Positions 26,063 through 35,548 of a stretch of DNA of 64,000 bases are shown here, one piece after another (position 1 is the stretch's first letter; each line of letters opens with the position of its first letter). The position numbers were made by a program, and so were the translations under genes. The stretch covers positions 1 to 64,000 of the forward strand of contig NZ_FOQA01000001.1 of NCBI RefSeq assembly GCF_900113635.1, in the 5' to 3' direction. Origin of the DNA: Tindallia magadiensis (GTDB taxonomy: Bacteria; Bacillota; Clostridia; Peptostreptococcales; Tindalliaceae). The notes below the pieces were generated by a model, which was given only the letters and a program-made list of their open reading frames with translations, was not told the DNA's origin and did no database searches.

Positions 26063-27016
26063 ATGGAGCAAAAGTTAGTTGTGTCTTCATCACCTCATAT
26101 ACGTGATAACAATACAGTTTCAAAAGTAATGAGTGATGTTTTCATTGCACTAATTCCCGCATCAATTGGGGCGGTGTATTTTTTTAGAACTAGAGCACTA
26201 CTGATCATGGTAGTAGCTGTTATTACAGCCGTTTTAGCTGAAGCGGCGGTACAGAAAATAAGAAAACAACCAGTAACCATTAATGATATGAGTGCTGTTG
26301 TAACAGGTTTATTAATTGCACTAAACCTATCACCTGCTGTAGCGTGGTGGATACCAGCAATAGGGTCTGCGTTTGCAATCGTTGTGGTGAAACAGTTTTT
26401 TGGAGGTTTAGGGAAAAACTTTATGAATCCTGCACTAGCCGCTAGAATTTTGTTGACACTTTCATGGACAGATAGAATGACAGAATGGGTAAGTCCAGGG
26501 GTGGATATGATTTCAACAGCGACACCTTTGAGTTTTATAAAAGGAGAAGTTTCTGTTCCGTCTGGAGCGCCTTCTTTGTTCGACACATTTATAGGGAATA
26601 TTGGTGGATGTATGGGAGAAACATCCGCACTGCTTTTGTTATTAGGTGGAGCTTACTTACTATATCGTAAAGTCATCTCCTACCATATTCCGATTATCTA
26701 TATTGGAACAGTTGCATTGTTAACGTTAATAAACGGCGGGTTTGACATGGAATATATGTTGTACCACGTTATGTCAGGCGGGCTGATGATCGGAGCTATC
26801 TATATGGCAACGGACTATGCTTCTTCCCCACTTACGATAAAAGGAAAAATTATTTATGCTATAGGTTGTGGTGTGTTAACGGCTACGATCAGAGTTTTCG
26901 GTGGCTATAATGAAGGGGTAGGTTTTTCGATTCTATTAATGAATGTAGCAACACCACTAATAGATCGATACACAGTTCCTACGATTTATGGGGAGGTGCA
27001 GAAACAACATGCGTGA
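26063..27016 (+). CDS. rnfD: Rnf complex subunit RnfD
   Basis: 317 residues with about nine membrane helices. RnfD carries a covalent FMN on a threonine through a phosphoester; the segment STATPLSFIKG (about residue 153) contains the candidate Thr. GKNFMNPALAARIL and GGCMGETSALLLLLG are family signatures. ATG behind AGGAGG. The 3' end overlaps rnfG by eight bases. Confidence 0.95.
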   Translation: MEQKLVVSSSPHIRDNNTVSKVMSDVFIALIPASIGAVYFFRTRALLIMVVAVITAVLAEAAVQKIRKQPVTINDMSAVVTGLLIALNLSPAVAWWIPAIGSAFAIVVVKQFFGGLGKNFMNPALAARILLTLSWTDRMTEWVSPGVDMISTATPLSFIKGEVSVPSGAPSLFDTFIGNIGGCMGETSALLLLLGGAYLLYRKVISYHIPIIYIGTVALLTLINGGFDMEYMLYHVMSGGLMIGAIYMATDYASSPLTIKGKIIYAIGCGVLTATIRVFGGYNEGVGFSILLMNVATPLIDRYTVPTIYGEVQKQHA

Positions 27017-27545
27017 TATTGCAAAAATGGGAATTATATTACTGCTCATCACTAGTGTTTCCGGTATGGTTCTTGGCTTGACAAATAGCTTTACGGAAGG
27101 AATTATCATGGAAAGATCCATCGAAAGAGTAATAGCTTCTATAGAGGTATTAATAGAAGGTGCAGACGATTTTGAAATGATAGAAAGTGAAGAGGTTGCA
27201 TCTGCTGATCGAGTAAAAGAAGTTTATGCAGGGTATAAGGATGGATCAGTTGTTGGATTTTCAATAAAAAGCTATGCACAAGGATATGGTGGAGAAGTAG
27301 AAGTAATGGTGGGAATAACGAATGAAGGTGCTATTACTGGTGTTCAGGTGATGAGTCAGTCTGAAACACCGGGTCTTGGTGACGTTATAACAGATGAAAG
27401 TTTCTTGGAAAATTATAAAGGAAATAAAACAGACGAAGACGTTACGGTTGATACCATAGGCGGTGCTACGGCTTCTAGTCAAGCAGTTAACAATGCAGTT
27501 GAATCTGCTGCTAATCTATACGAAAATTACTTAAAAAACCTGTAG
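27009..27545 (+). CDS. rnfG: Rnf complex subunit RnfG
   Basis: 178 residues. One N-terminal membrane helix and an extracytoplasmic FMN-binding domain. The FMN attachment segment is TIGGATASSQAV (Thr about residue 156); SQSETPGLGD is the other conserved stretch. The start ATG overlaps the end of rnfD and has GGGGAGGTG 10 bases upstream, inside rnfD. Confidence 0.94.
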   Translation: MRDIAKMGIILLLITSVSGMVLGLTNSFTEGIIMERSIERVIASIEVLIEGADDFEMIESEEVASADRVKEVYAGYKDGSVVGFSIKSYAQGYGGEVEVMVGITNEGAITGVQVMSQSETPGLGDVITDESFLENYKGNKTDEDVTVDTIGGATASSQAVNNAVESAANLYENYLKNL

Positions 27546-27562
27546 TTTAGGAGGCGAAACAA

Positions 27563-28159
27563 GTGAAACTATCGAAAGTGTTCTCTAGAGGTCTAGTCAT
27601 GGACAACCCTGTTTTTATACAAGCACTTGGAATGTGTCCAATTCTTGCTGTAACGAATACAGCCTTTAATAGTTTTGGTATGGGAATGGCTACTACTTCT
27701 GTTCTGTTGGGCTCGAATATTGTTATATCATTGCTAAGAAAGTTTATTCCAGCAAAAATAAGAATTCCTTGTTTTATTGTAGTAATAGCTACTTTTGTGA
27801 CAATGGTAGGTATGATTATGGAAGCTTTTTTTCCAGCTTTAGATCAAGCATTAGGTATTTTCATTCCACTAATAGTTGTAAACTGTTTGATCTTGGGAAG
27901 AGCTGAGTCCTTTGCATCTAAAAACAATACGATAGGATCTATTACCGATGCTTTAGGAATGGGCCTAGGGTTTACAGGGGCGCTGGTTCTTTTAGGGATT
28001 GTTCGGGAAGTAATTGGATTTGGAACTATCTTTGATATCCAGTTATTTGGAGACTCATTTGAACCTATGGGCTTGATGACTATGGCTCCTGGAGCATTTA
28101 TGGCACTGGGAATACTGATGGCTGTTTTTAATCGTATTGTATATACAAGATTAAAATAA
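27563..28159 (+). CDS. rnfE: Rnf complex subunit RnfE
   Basis: 198 residues, about six membrane helices. RnfE and RnfA form a pseudo-symmetrical pair in the membrane that binds a [2Fe-2S] cluster at its centre. [18 protein letters not shown] (Cys about residue 26) and [17 protein letters not shown] (Cys about 108) supply the two RnfE cysteines. GTG start behind AGGAGG. Confidence 0.95.
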   Translation: MKLSKVFSRGLVMDNPVFIQALGMCPILAVTNTAFNSFGMGMATTSVLLGSNIVISLLRKFIPAKIRIPCFIVVIATFVTMVGMIMEAFFPALDQALGIFIPLIVVNCLILGRAESFASKNNTIGSITDALGMGLGFTGALVLLGIVREVIGFGTIFDIQLFGDSFEPMGLMTMAPGAFMALGILMAVFNRIVYTRLK

Positions 28160-28173
28160 TTGGAGGTGTTAAA

Positions 28174-28755
28174 ATGTCTGCTTCATCCATATTCGTAATT
28201 CTTATTAGTGCAATATTTGTTAATAATTTTGTGTTGTCTCGCTTTCTCGGAATTTGTCCTTTTCTAGGTGTATCAAAAAAAGTTGAAACTTCGTTAGGGA
28301 TGGGAATGGCTGTAACCTTTGTAATGACAATGGCTTCTATTATAACTTTTGTAGCGCAGCGGTTTATATTAGATTTACTTGGTATTCAATATATGCAAAC
28401 CATTGTATTCATTTTAGTAATTGCTTCGTTGGTTCAATTGGTAGAAATGGTGATACAGAAGACAAGTCCAACACTCTATCAGTCGCTGGGTGTGTACTTA
28501 CCGCTTATTACTACAAATTGTGCCGTTTTAGGATTAACGATACTGAACATACAAAATGACTATAACCTTGTAGAAACCATTTTTCATGCAATAGGAGCAG
28601 CTATTGGATTTACGCTTGCAATTGTGTTATTTGCAGCAATTAGAGAAAGACTAGAACTTGCTGATATTGCTACAGAGTTTAAAGGATTTCCTATTGCGTT
28701 AATAACAGCAGGCCTAATGTCCTTGGCATTTATGGGCTTTGCAGGTTTGGTGTAA
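28174..28755 (+). CDS. rnfA: Rnf complex subunit RnfA
   Basis: 193 residues, six predicted membrane helices. It is the mirror partner of Rnf[21 protein letters not shown] (Cys about residue 25) and [11 protein letters not shown] provide the cluster cysteines. ATG behind TGGAGG, 14 bases after rnfE. Confidence 0.96.
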   Translation: MSASSIFVILISAIFVNNFVLSRFLGICPFLGVSKKVETSLGMGMAVTFVMTMASIITFVAQRFILDLLGIQYMQTIVFILVIASLVQLVEMVIQKTSPTLYQSLGVYLPLITTNCAVLGLTILNIQNDYNLVETIFHAIGAAIGFTLAIVLFAAIRERLELADIATEFKGFPIALITAGLMSLAFMGFAGLV

Positions 28756-28767
28756 AGGAGTGATTAT

Positions 28768-29592
28768 ATGAACATACAAAATATCTTGTTTCCAGTGATA
28801 GGCTTAGGTGGCTTAGGGTTGGTTTTTGGTGCAGGATTAGCTTTTGCATCACAAAAATTTAAGGTGGATGTAGATCCACGCGTTGCAACCATAAGAGAAC
28901 TATTGCCAGGTGTAAATTGTGGAGGGTGTGGTTTGCCAGGGTGCGATAGTTTTGCAAAAGCTGTTGCTGAAGGAACAGCGCCTGCTGATGGATGTCCTGT
29001 AGCTGACGGAGAAACAAATGAAGCAATAGCAAAAGTGTTGGGAGTTGAAATAGCAGGAAGCGCTAAACAAGTTGCGAAAGTAATTTGTAGAGGTGGGACA
29101 GAAGAGTGTAAAGAAAAGTTTGTTTATAATGGTATTAAAGATTGTGTTGCTGCAAACATGGTAAGTGGTGGAAGTAAATCTTGTCAAAATGGTTGTCTTG
29201 GACTAGGGACTTGTTATAATGTTTGTCAATTTGGTGCCATTAAAATGAATAATAATAATCTGGCAGAAATTGTTCCTGAAAAATGTACAGCCTGTAATAT
29301 GTGCATTGAAGCTTGCCCTAAAAATGTAATAACAATGGTTCCGTATCATCAAGAGGTTGTCATTACATGTAACAGTAATGACTCTGGTAAAATAGTAAAG
29401 CAAAACTGTTCTGTTGGGTGTATTGGTTGCAAAATTTGTGTGAAAGCTTGCCCAGAAGAAGCGATTGATTTTGAAAATAATTTAGCATTTATAAACTATG
29501 AAAAATGCACAAACTGTTATGTATGTGTTGAAAAATGTCCAACAAAAGCAATAGAACAAAAGGTTGCAGAATCGCAAGAAGAAGCTGGTTAG
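28768..29592 (+). CDS. rnfB: Rnf complex subunit RnfB (multi-cluster ferredoxin)
   Basis: 274 residues. An N-terminal membrane helix is followed by the Fe-S domain NCGGCGLPGCDSFAKA (with a fourth Cys in GCP) and several [4Fe-4S] motifs: CTACNMCIEACP, CIGCKICVKACP and CTNCYVCVEKCP, plus a further cysteine group around residues 132-150. RnfB is the entry point for electrons from reduced ferredoxin. ATG behind AAAGGAG. It closes the operon before a strong terminator. Confidence 0.96.
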   Translation: MNIQNILFPVIGLGGLGLVFGAGLAFASQKFKVDVDPRVATIRELLPGVNCGGCGLPGCDSFAKAVAEGTAPADGCPVADGETNEAIAKVLGVEIAGSAKQVAKVICRGGTEECKEKFVYNGIKDCVAANMVSGGSKSCQNGCLGLGTCYNVCQFGAIKMNNNNLAEIVPEKCTACNMCIEACPKNVITMVPYHQEVVITCNSNDSGKIVKQNCSVGCIGCKICVKACPEEAIDFENNLAFINYEKCTNCYVCVEKCPTKAIEQKVAESQEEAG

Positions 29593-29603
29593 CAAGGCAA
29601 CTA

Positions 29604-29637
29604 AACAGCAGCTGGAATTACTGGCTGCTGTTTTTTT
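29604..29637 (+). terminator. Terminator of the Rnf operon
   Basis: AACAGCAGC pairs with GCTGCTGTT, followed by a run of seven T. Confidence 0.93.
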
Positions 29638-29746
29638 GTGTCGTTTACTTGTAAAACTTGCCAGTGAAAGTTTTAAGTGGTAAACTTTAAAAGAATTTCT
29701 GAATTTAATAGTTATAATAATAAATTAATGGAAGTGAACTTTTGCA

Positions 29747-30274
29747 ATGAAAACAAAAAAAATTGTATACTATGGCGTACTTACGTCTTTAGGAATAGCT
29801 CTTCATATCCTGGAAGGTATGATTCCTAATCCTTTTGTAGGGATTGTACCAGGAGCTAAAATTGGATTGGCAAACATTATTGCATTAATTTCGTTGAAGT
29901 TACTTGGTCTAAAGTTTGCTATGGCCGTTAACTTAATGCGAGTATTGATTGCAGGATTGTTGACAGGTGCCGTCACTTCAATGCTCTATGGATTTGCGGG
30001 TGCTTTTTTTAGTACACTAGCAATGTGGGTAGCTTTATATTTTTTTAGTAACTACTTTAGTTTGATTGGAGTGAGTTTGCTGGGAGCTTTGGCGCATAAT
30101 ATTGCTCAATTAAGTGTTGCGAGCCTTATTATTCAAAATCCTCGTATCTTTATATACTTACCTGTGATGATGTTTTCTAGCATATTTACCGGTTTTTTTA
30201 TTGGCCTTGCTGCATTTTTTGTATTAGAAAAAATCTCCTTTCACTTTAAAGATACTTCCTATAATATAATCTAA
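29747..30274 (+). CDS. Gx transporter family membrane protein
   Basis: 175 residues, five to six hydrophobic segments. GIALHILEGMIPNPFVG, VPGAKIGLANIIALISL and the repeated glycine-containing helices place it in the Gx transporter family (formerly mislabelled heptaprenyl diphosphate synthase component I), an ECF-substrate-component-like group of unknown substrate. In many Clostridia it follows the Rnf operon or an FMN-binding protein, so a link to flavin or isoprenoid supply has been suggested but not shown. Confidence 0.82.
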   Translation: MKTKKIVYYGVLTSLGIALHILEGMIPNPFVGIVPGAKIGLANIIALISLKLLGLKFAMAVNLMRVLIAGLLTGAVTSMLYGFAGAFFSTLAMWVALYFFSNYFSLIGVSLLGALAHNIAQLSVASLIIQNPRIFIYLPVMMFSSIFTGFFIGLAAFFVLEKISFHFKDTSYNII

Positions 30275-30289
30275 TAGAGGTGGAATAGA

Positions 30290-30538
30290 ATGAACAAACA
30301 TAAAAATATTGGCTGGTTATTTATAACGATTGTTACTGGTGTGTTGATTGGCAGTCTTATAGGTTCACTATTAGGTAAAGCGTTACCAATATTAACCTTC
30401 GGACCTGGTCCGCTAGGAATAAATAATGTATCAGCAGATTTTGGAATAGTGGTATTTAATTTTTCTTTCATGGTATACTTAAATCTTGCTGGATTGATTG
30501 GTCTTGTGTTAGCCATTATTTTATTCAAAAAAATATAA
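30290..30538 (+). CDS. DUF4321 membrane protein
   Basis: 82 residues with two membrane helices (about 8-30 and 58-80) joined by a loop holding PILTFGPGPLGINNVSADFG. This fits DUF4321, a small clostridial family usually found next to maf, radC or mre genes, as here. Function is unknown. ATG behind AGAGGTGG; 15 bases after the Gx transporter and 22 before radC, so one transcript is likely. Confidence 0.8.
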   Translation: MNKHKNIGWLFITIVTGVLIGSLIGSLLGKALPILTFGPGPLGINNVSADFGIVVFNFSFMVYLNLAGLIGLVLAIILFKKI

Positions 30539-30560
30539 GCAATAGCATCAGGAGGAAGCT

Positions 30561-31268
30561 ATGACCAGCGAATATTCTGTAACAATAAAACAAATGCCTG
30601 AAACAGAAAGACCAAGAGAAAAAATGTTGCTTGAAGGACCACAAACTCTTTCGAACGCTGAGTTGATTGGTATTATTCTTTCAAGTGGAACTCATAATCA
30701 GACAGCTGTCGATATAGGAAAAACTGTATTATGTCAAAATAGGGAAGGGTTGGCTTACTTACGAAACTGCACCATGCAAGAATTAATGAGCATAAAAGGA
30801 ATTGGACCAGCAAAAGCTGCACAGATTATCGCGGCAGCAGAGTTAGGAAAAAGAATGGCTATTAATGGTCGTAACATAAGGTATCGGATAAAATCTCCTG
30901 AAGACATTAGTCGTCTTGTGATGGAAGAACTCAGGTATCTTAATAAAGAAGTGTTTAAGATAATATTGTTGAATACTAAAAATGAAGTAATCAATATAGA
31001 AAATATTTCCGTAGGTAGTTTAAATGCATCTATTGTACATCCGCGAGAAGTATTTTTACCAGCTATTCGAAAGAGCAGCTCATCAATAATCTTACTTCAT
31101 AATCATCCAAGTGGCGACCCTACACCAAGCAGAGAAGATAAAAACATAACACAAAGACTTGTTGAATCAGGGACTTTACTTGGGATATCTGTGCTTGACC
31201 ACATTATCATTGGTGATAATATATATACTAGTTTAAGAGAGTCAGATGAGGATCTATTTATACAATAA
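30561..31268 (+). CDS. radC: RadC/JAB-domain protein
   Basis: 235 residues. An N-terminal helix-hairpin-helix (IKGIGPAKAAQIIAAAELG) is joined to a JAB1/MPN metalloprotease-like domain with the JAMM motif HNHPSGDPTPSRED (about residue 180). Once named a DNA repair protein; its real activity is unproven. ATG behind AGGAGG. In clostridial genomes radC is usually followed by mreB; here mreC follows directly. Confidence 0.93.
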   Translation: MTSEYSVTIKQMPETERPREKMLLEGPQTLSNAELIGIILSSGTHNQTAVDIGKTVLCQNREGLAYLRNCTMQELMSIKGIGPAKAAQIIAAAELGKRMAINGRNIRYRIKSPEDISRLVMEELRYLNKEVFKIILLNTKNEVINIENISVGSLNASIVHPREVFLPAIRKSSSSIILLHNHPSGDPTPSREDKNITQRLVESGTLLGISVLDHIIIGDNIYTSLRESDEDLFIQ

Positions 31269-31336
31269 ATAGATCTTATCGATGAAAATGATCTTTAATA
31301 CACATAATAACGAGAAGGAATAGAGACGGTGAAAAA

Positions 31337-32176
31337 ATGATCAATATGAATGAACGAAATAAAATACCGATATTTATAGCGATAACAGTTATAGTACTCA
31401 TTATGATAATTGGCTTTACTTCTCAACAAAGAGAACGTTTAACACCTGTAGAAAGATTTGCAGGAGATATTTTTATGCCAGTTCAGAGAATAGTAAGCAA
31501 AACATACTTTACGCTTGAAGAGCAGGTAAGGACAGTGATTCGGTCAGGAACGATAAAAAATGAGAATCAGGAACTGCGAAAAGAAATAGAAAAATATCAA
31601 TCAAAACTAGTCGAAATACAGCTTAACAGAGATGAACTTAATGAACTCAGGGAACTGAAACAAACACTTAACAGTATTGATCGTGTTGACATCTCAGATC
31701 CTATTACCGCAAATGTTATTGGAAGTAGTGATGGGAATTGGTTTCAAATGTTTACGATTGACGCTGGTGAAAGTAAAGGAGTTGCCGTAAACAGTGTTGT
31801 TATTGGTTCGGGAGGACTTATAGGACGTGTATATGAAACTGGGAACCATTGGTCCAAGGTTATTTCAATTATTGATAATAGTAGCTCTGTTAGTTTTCGA
31901 ATATTAAGAAACAGCGATCTTCAAGGAATCCTATCCGGGAGCATTGATAACACTTTAAGTGGATATCTTTTTGATCCTGAGGCTGATATAATTGTGGGAG
32001 ATAGATTAATTACTTCAGGTATTGGATTGTATCCTAAAGGTATTGTAATAGGTGAAATTAAAGAAATAACTACCAGTTCTGATCAGTTACTTCAAAACAT
32101 TGAGGTTGAACCAGCTGTCAACTTTAATCGAATGGATAAAGTTATGGTCATTAATCCAAAAACATATATGGAATAG
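31337..32176 (+). CDS. mreC: Rod shape-determining protein MreC
   Basis: 279 residues: a membrane helix (about 12-30), a coiled coil (about 65-110) and a beta-rich extracellular region (NVIGSSDGNWFQMFTIDAGESKGV, GLYPKGIVIGEI). MreC joins the elongation machinery to PBP2. Start ATG 31337 has GGTGA six bases upstream; ATG 31346 is an alternative. First of mreC-mreD-PBP2. Confidence 0.92.
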   Translation: MINMNERNKIPIFIAITVIVLIMIIGFTSQQRERLTPVERFAGDIFMPVQRIVSKTYFTLEEQVRTVIRSGTIKNENQELRKEIEKYQSKLVEIQLNRDELNELRELKQTLNSIDRVDISDPITANVIGSSDGNWFQMFTIDAGESKGVAVNSVVIGSGGLIGRVYETGNHWSKVISIIDNSSSVSFRILRNSDLQGILSGSIDNTLSGYLFDPEADIIVGDRLITSGIGLYPKGIVIGEIKEITTSSDQLLQNIEVEPAVNFNRMDKVMVINPKTYME

Positions 32177-32185
32177 AGGGGAAGC

Positions 32186-32683
32186 ATGCGAAAAATATTT
32201 TTTAGTCTATTCTTTTTTGCTAGCATCGTTTTGGAATCCACCTTTTTCTCCTATATACGAATTTTAGGCGTGGTTCCGAATATAACCATGATACTAGTGA
32301 TTTGCTTTGCACTTTACTATGAAGAGAAAAACGGTGCAATGATAGGGTTTTCTGCTGGGATTATTAAAGATATTATTATAGGAAGAGTAGTAGGAATAAG
32401 CGCATTGACATTTATGGCAATCGGCTTTTTAGTAGGTTATTATAATCGGAAAGTTTTTGCCGAAAACATCACAACTCCTTTTGTATTGACGGTTCTTTGT
32501 ACACTTCTCCATGAAAGTGTTATGCTGATGGTCCTCTTTTTAGGAGGACATCCAATTCAGCTTGGTATGATCGTAAATAGAATTTACTTACATCAAACAT
32601 TTTTGAATGCATTAATTGCGATACCAACCTATGTGCTGATAAGTCAAGTGTTACATAGCCATTTTCTAAGAAAATCTTATTAA
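32186..32683 (+). CDS. mreD: Rod shape-determining protein MreD
   Basis: 165 residues, five membrane helices, with the family segment GVVPNITMILVICFALYYEEKNGAMIGF broken here only by length limits (about residues 27-54). MreD works with MreC in cell-wall elongation. ATG behind GAGGGGAAGC, nine bases after mreC. Confidence 0.88.
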   Translation: MRKIFFSLFFFASIVLESTFFSYIRILGVVPNITMILVICFALYYEEKNGAMIGFSAGIIKDIIIGRVVGISALTFMAIGFLVGYYNRKVFAENITTPFVLTVLCTLLHESVMLMVLFLGGHPIQLGMIVNRIYLHQTFLNALIAIPTYVLISQVLHSHFLRKSY

Positions 32684-32696
32684 GGATGATTTAAGA

Positions 32697-35468
32697 ATGA
32701 ATTTGAAAGAAACAAAAACACGGTTTTTATTGATGACTGCTATGATATTACTGTTTTTCCTAATCATTATCTTTCGATTAGCAAGTTTAATGATAGCGGA
32801 AGGCGAAACACATCGAGAATATGCAGAAAACAGAATTGTCAAAAGCTTACCGATTAGTGCACCTAGAGGAGAGATAAGGGATCGCTATGGAAGACTTTTG
32901 GCTGGAAATCGACCGAGTTTTTCAGTGGAAATATCAAAAAATGAAATGATTGATGATAGAATTAATGAAATTAGCGCAGAATTGACACGAATATTTAATT
33001 CTAATAACGATCAGTACATTGATGACTTTCCAATTATTATGATGGAACATGGTCATATTTTTGAATTTGATCAAAAAATAGAGCAATGGAAAGAAGACTA
33101 TGATATTCCATCGAGATACAATGCGAAAGAAACATTTGATCTTTTGCGAATACGATATGAAATAGATGAATCAGATCCTGTAGAAGTACAGCAGCGACTC
33201 TTGGCTATCCCGGAGTTAACAGTTCCAATCTCTATTAGAACATGGAAATTTACTGAAGAAATGAGGAAAGAACAATGGTTTGATCAAATGCGCATACCTG
33301 ATGAGTTGGAGAGTGCTTCAGAAGTTTTTGAGTGGCTGCGAGATGAAAAATTTCTCATACCAAAGAACTACTCAGATCAACGAGCGAGAGATATTATGGC
33401 GATAAGAGAACAAATTGAAACACAGCTGCCAGGATTCATGCAATATCAACCAATCAAGGTAGCTCAAGATATTTCATCTGCATCCGTAAGCCTTATTGAA
33501 GAAATGAGTTATGAGTTGCCTGGAGTGAATATTGTTGTTGAACCAGTAAGAACATATCCTAATAACAGTGTAGCTGCGCATATCCTTGGAAACCTGGGAA
33601 AAATATCGGACCAAAGTGAAATTGAATACTATATCAATGAAAAAGGATATTTACCAAGTGATATCATAGGGAAAACTGGTATAGAGCATAAATTCGAAAG
33701 TAAGTTGAAAGGTAAAGATGGTTCTCAGCGTGTCATGGTAGATTCTAGAGGAAGGCTTGTAAGGGTATTAGAAAAAGAGGAAGCAATTCCCGGTGATACA
33801 ATCCAGTTAACAATAGATATGGAGTTTCAAAAGCGTGTGGAAGAAATACTAGAAGATGTTCTACAAACCATTCAAACTGGAGGGACTTATCAAACACCGT
33901 GGGGAACAAATGACTTGGTAAGCAGACAGGGGCCGCGAAAAAATGCAACATCAGGATCGGTTGTTGTAACGGATGTTAAGACTGGCGAAATACTTGCTAT
34001 GGCTAATTATCCAGCTTATGACCCTAATCTGTTTGTTACAGGTATTAGTAATGATGACTGGGAAAAGGTAATGCCGGAAAATCCAAGAGATCCTTTAGCG
34101 CCAAGACCTTTGTTGAACATTGCTATGTCGACGGCTGTGCAGCCAGGCTCAACATATAAAATGTTAACAGGGCTAGCGGCAATAGATAATGGTTTAAGCC
34201 CCGGCTATCAAATACTGGATCGTGGATATATTCAAGTAGGAGAGCATTCTTTTGGAAATTGGCTTTGGAATCAAAGTAGGCAGACAATGGGTTATCAAAA
34301 TTTGTATGAAGCAATTGCAGATTCAAACAATTACTATTTTTATTCAATTGCTAACGCTTATGATTACAGTAGAAACAGACCATTACCCTATAATATGGAT
34401 GTAGAAACATTAATAGATTATGCACATATGTTTGGACTTAATGATGCAACGGGCATAGAAATTGATCGACCAAGAGAACAAAGAGGCGGGGTCCCAAATC
34501 CTGAATCAAAGCTTAGAATGACTAAGGCAGTGCTGAGAAATCACTTAAATAGACTATTGACCGAAGAAGATTTTGAATCAGAGTTAGTTGACGGTAATTC
34601 TGAAACCATAAGCGAGGCGATTGAATTTTTAGTCGATTTGGCGGAAGAAAATCCACCAAGATATGAGGTTTACCAATATGTAAGAGAAGTTGGTATAAAA
34701 GAAAGCAGAGCAAATGCTATCACAGATCTTGTGAAGTATAGTTACTATAATCAGGCAAACTGGAGTATTGCTGACACAATGAATTTTTCCATAGGTCAGG
34801 GAAGTCATGCGTATACACCCCTTCAAATGACAAACTATATGGCAATGCTAGCGAATGGTGGCATTAGGAATCCATTAACCGTTGTTAAAAATAGTTCTTC
34901 TCAGGAAGAAGGCAAAGTAATACCATTGAACAATTCCGACAATCTGTTCCACATACACAGAGGTATGTACGAAGCAACGGTCAGTGGTGGTGCCAGACGT
35001 TATTTTCAAGATTTTCCCATTAAGGTAGCCGCTAAAACAGGAACAGCTCAACGAGAAGGAAAAATTCCGCCGATAGATGAGGTGGAATACTTATTGGAAA
35101 ATTTACGACGCTTTAATGTGGATGAATCCTCTGTAATTGAAGAGACAGAAAGACTAATGGATGAAAATCGTGATCAACATCAGTATCAGGATAAAGGTTA
35201 TGCGATGCGAATGGCGATAAGAAACTTAAACCCATCGTTAACCAACCGAGACTTGGACGAATACAAGGAAGATTATGACAATTTTTCCTGGTTTACTGGC
35301 TTTGCTCCTTATGAAGATCCAGAAATTGCTATTTCTGTATTAATATTTCAAGGAGGTGCTGGTGGCTATGGGGCACCAGTCTTTAGAGAAGTTGTAGCAG
35401 AATATATGGGGTTAAACGCCGAGAATGAAAATGATAATCATATGTTGAATAGTTTTATGACACGCTAA
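32697..35468 (+). CDS. mrdA: Penicillin-binding protein 2 (elongation transpeptidase)
   Basis: 923 residues, well above the 600-700 of typical PBP2. One N-terminal membrane helix (about 10-30), then the dimerisation domain (SAPRGEIRDRYGRLLAGNRPSF), then the transpeptidase: SxxK in AVQPGSTYKML (Ser about 484), SxN in DSNNYYFYS (about 543) and KTGTAQREG (about 779). Extra length comes from an enlarged N-terminal region, an inserted segment between SxN and KTG (about 600-700), and about 80 helical, charged residues directly after KTG. Such insertions are known in clostridial PBP2. In operon with mreCD and minCDE. Confidence 0.93.
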   Translation: MNLKETKTRFLLMTAMILLFFLIIIFRLASLMIAEGETHREYAENRIVKSLPISAPRGEIRDRYGRLLAGNRPSFSVEISKNEMIDDRINEISAELTRIFNSNNDQYIDDFPIIMMEHGHIFEFDQKIEQWKEDYDIPSRYNAKETFDLLRIRYEIDESDPVEVQQRLLAIPELTVPISIRTWKFTEEMRKEQWFDQMRIPDELESASEVFEWLRDEKFLIPKNYSDQRARDIMAIREQIETQLPGFMQYQPIKVAQDISSASVSLIEEMSYELPGVNIVVEPVRTYPNNSVAAHILGNLGKISDQSEIEYYINEKGYLPSDIIGKTGIEHKFESKLKGKDGSQRVMVDSRGRLVRVLEKEEAIPGDTIQLTIDMEFQKRVEEILEDVLQTIQTGGTYQTPWGTNDLVSRQGPRKNATSGSVVVTDVKTGEILAMANYPAYDPNLFVTGISNDDWEKVMPENPRDPLAPRPLLNIAMSTAVQPGSTYKMLTGLAAIDNGLSPGYQILDRGYIQVGEHSFGNWLWNQSRQTMGYQNLYEAIADSNNYYFYSIANAYDYSRNRPLPYNMDVETLIDYAHMFGLNDATGIEIDRPREQRGGVPNPESKLRMTKAVLRNHLNRLLTEEDFESELVDGNSETISEAIEFLVDLAEENPPRYEVYQYVREVGIKESRANAITDLVKYSYYNQANWSIADTMNFSIGQGSHAYTPLQMTNYMAMLANGGIRNPLTVVKNSSSQEEGKVIPLNNSDNLFHIHRGMYEATVSGGARRYFQDFPIKVAAKTGTAQREGKIPPIDEVEYLLENLRRFNVDESSVIEETERLMDENRDQHQYQDKGYAMRMAIRNLNPSLTNRDLDEYKEDYDNFSWFTGFAPYEDPEIAISVLIFQGGAGGYGAPVFREVVAEYMGLNAENENDNHMLNSFMTR

Positions 35469-35548
35469 TATGTTTTCTAGAGCTAGTAATATCTAAAAGA
35501 GAATAAAATAGCAATGAGGAAAAGTTGATGGGAAGGAGGTGGATTGCA

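Noticed and set aside
26095-26586. 163-residue antisense open frame in rnfD
   Set aside because: It lies wholly opposite a well-conserved membrane protein gene; its composition mirrors rnfD codons and there is no ribosome site.
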